Positions 63,654 through 64,000 of a stretch of 64,000 nucleotides of DNA are shown here, piece after piece. Numbering within the stretch: the stretch's first letter is position 1; each line of letters starts with the position of its first letter. The notes under the pieces were generated by a model. That model worked only from the letters and a program-made list of their open reading frames with translations. It did not search any database and was not told the origin of the DNA. The DNA comes from Bermanella sp044597725. GTDB taxonomy: Bacteria; Pseudomonadota; Gammaproteobacteria; Pseudomonadales; Oceanobacteraceae. The stretch covers positions 1,488,001 to 1,552,000 of the forward strand of contig NZ_CP139003.1 in assembly GCF_044597725.1 (NCBI RefSeq). Direction: 5' to 3'. The translations under genes and the position numbers were made by a program.

Positions 63654-64000
63654 ATGGCGCTGCAATACAAAATTGTTCCCGTTACCCCTTTCCAGCAGAA
63701 TTGCAGCATTATTTGGTGTGATCAAAGCCGCGAGGCTGCGGTTGTTGACCCTGGCGGCGACATGCCACTTATACAAAAAACCATAGACGACCTAGGTGTG
63801 ACCGTTAAGCAGATATTTCTCACCCATTGTCATATTGACCATGCAGGGGTGACAAAAGACATGTCGGAGGCCTACTCTGCGCCTATTATTGGCCCTCATA
63901 AAGAAGAACAGTTCTGGATTGATATGCTGCCGCAGCAAGCCGCTATGTTTAATTTCCCTCAGGCTAAAATGTTCAGCCCTGACCGCTGGTTAGATCAAGG
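63654..64000 (+). CDS. MBL-fold (glyoxalase II-like) hydrolase, N-terminal part, runs off right edge
   Basis: From the ATG at 63654, behind GGAG, the frame is open for 115 codons to the window edge. It reads MALQYKIVPVTPFQQNCSII, then AAVVDPGGD and the metal motif FLTHCHIDHAGV. This is the T-H-x-H-x-D-H pattern of the metallo-beta-lactamase fold, here with cysteine in the second variable place, as in YcbL-type glyoxalase II-like enzymes. The missing C-terminus holds the remaining ligands. Substrate not determined. Confidence 0.8.
   Translation, partial: MALQYKIVPVTPFQQNCSIIWCDQSREAAVVDPGGDMPLIQKTIDDLGVTVKQIFLTHCHIDHAGVTKDMSEAYSAPIIGPHKEEQFWIDMLPQQAAMFNFPQAKMFSPDRWLDQ

Overview
The window looks like a chromosome segment of a marine gammaproteobacterium of the Oceanospirillales type (Oleispira/Bermanella/Thalassolituus-like). 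This is inferred from the 16S sequence, a complete System I cytochrome c maturation operon, glucosylglycerate osmolyte genes, a cpsG/manB-type phosphohexomutase and moderate-to-low GC. I could not run a database search, so the taxon is an inference. No CRISPR array, tRNA gene or prophage was seen.

Layout. 0-5.8 kb: the start of an AraC-type regulator running off the left edge, an N-acyl-D-amino-acid deacylase, a cluster of palindromic repeats, fumC, a RutR-like TetR regulator and a Tsx-like porin. 5.9-17.2 kb: two orphan flagellar-type genes (FlhB C-terminal domain, FliK-like), then divergently ccmABCDEFGHI (heme export and cytochrome c maturation; ccmD is only 57 codons), and a convergent TonB-dependent receptor. 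17.3-27.7 kb: housekeeping genes (ppnP, a UvrD-type helicase, an SDR, a hexose-6-phosphate mutarotase, tatD, pdxH, a lipoprotein, a crotonase, a DUF21-CBS protein, queE, queC). 27.7-33.4 kb: one rRNA operon, driven by four tandem promoters of identical geometry, with no tRNA in the 16S-23S spacer and an intrinsic terminator after 5S. 33.4-34.0 kb: a second cluster of the same palindromic repeats.

34-47 kb: a sialidase-like secreted protein with two membrane proteins, a DODA dioxygenase, a phosphohexomutase, zwf, and a four-gene glucosylglycerate module (glycerate kinase, phosphatase, synthase and GH13_18 phosphorylase). That module can make 2-glucosylglycerate and recycle it to glucose-1-phosphate and glycerate. 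It is followed by an outer-membrane protein and a PAP2 phosphatase.

47.4-53.7 kb is the accessory region. Small unrelated genes, all on the plus strand, are separated by attC-like imperfect palindromes: an array of integron-type cassettes without a visible integrase. Its cargo includes an 866-aa AAA ATPase that resembles the RloC/PrrC family, with a possible HEPN-type nuclease end and so a candidate antiphage gene, plus a DUF2071-like protein, a calcium-loop lipoprotein, a stray YidD and a DUF4177-like protein. An IS3-family remnant cuts the last attC. A frameshifted AraC remnant and a ParD-like/RelE-type toxin-antitoxin pair with a clear palindromic operator follow.

53.9-64 kb: azoreductase; a transmembrane fusion of a degenerate phosphoesterase domain and a GT4 glycosyltransferase, next to a flippase-like protein; a TetR-regulated RND efflux pair; a DUF1275 protein; and the start of an MBL-fold hydrolase running off the right edge.
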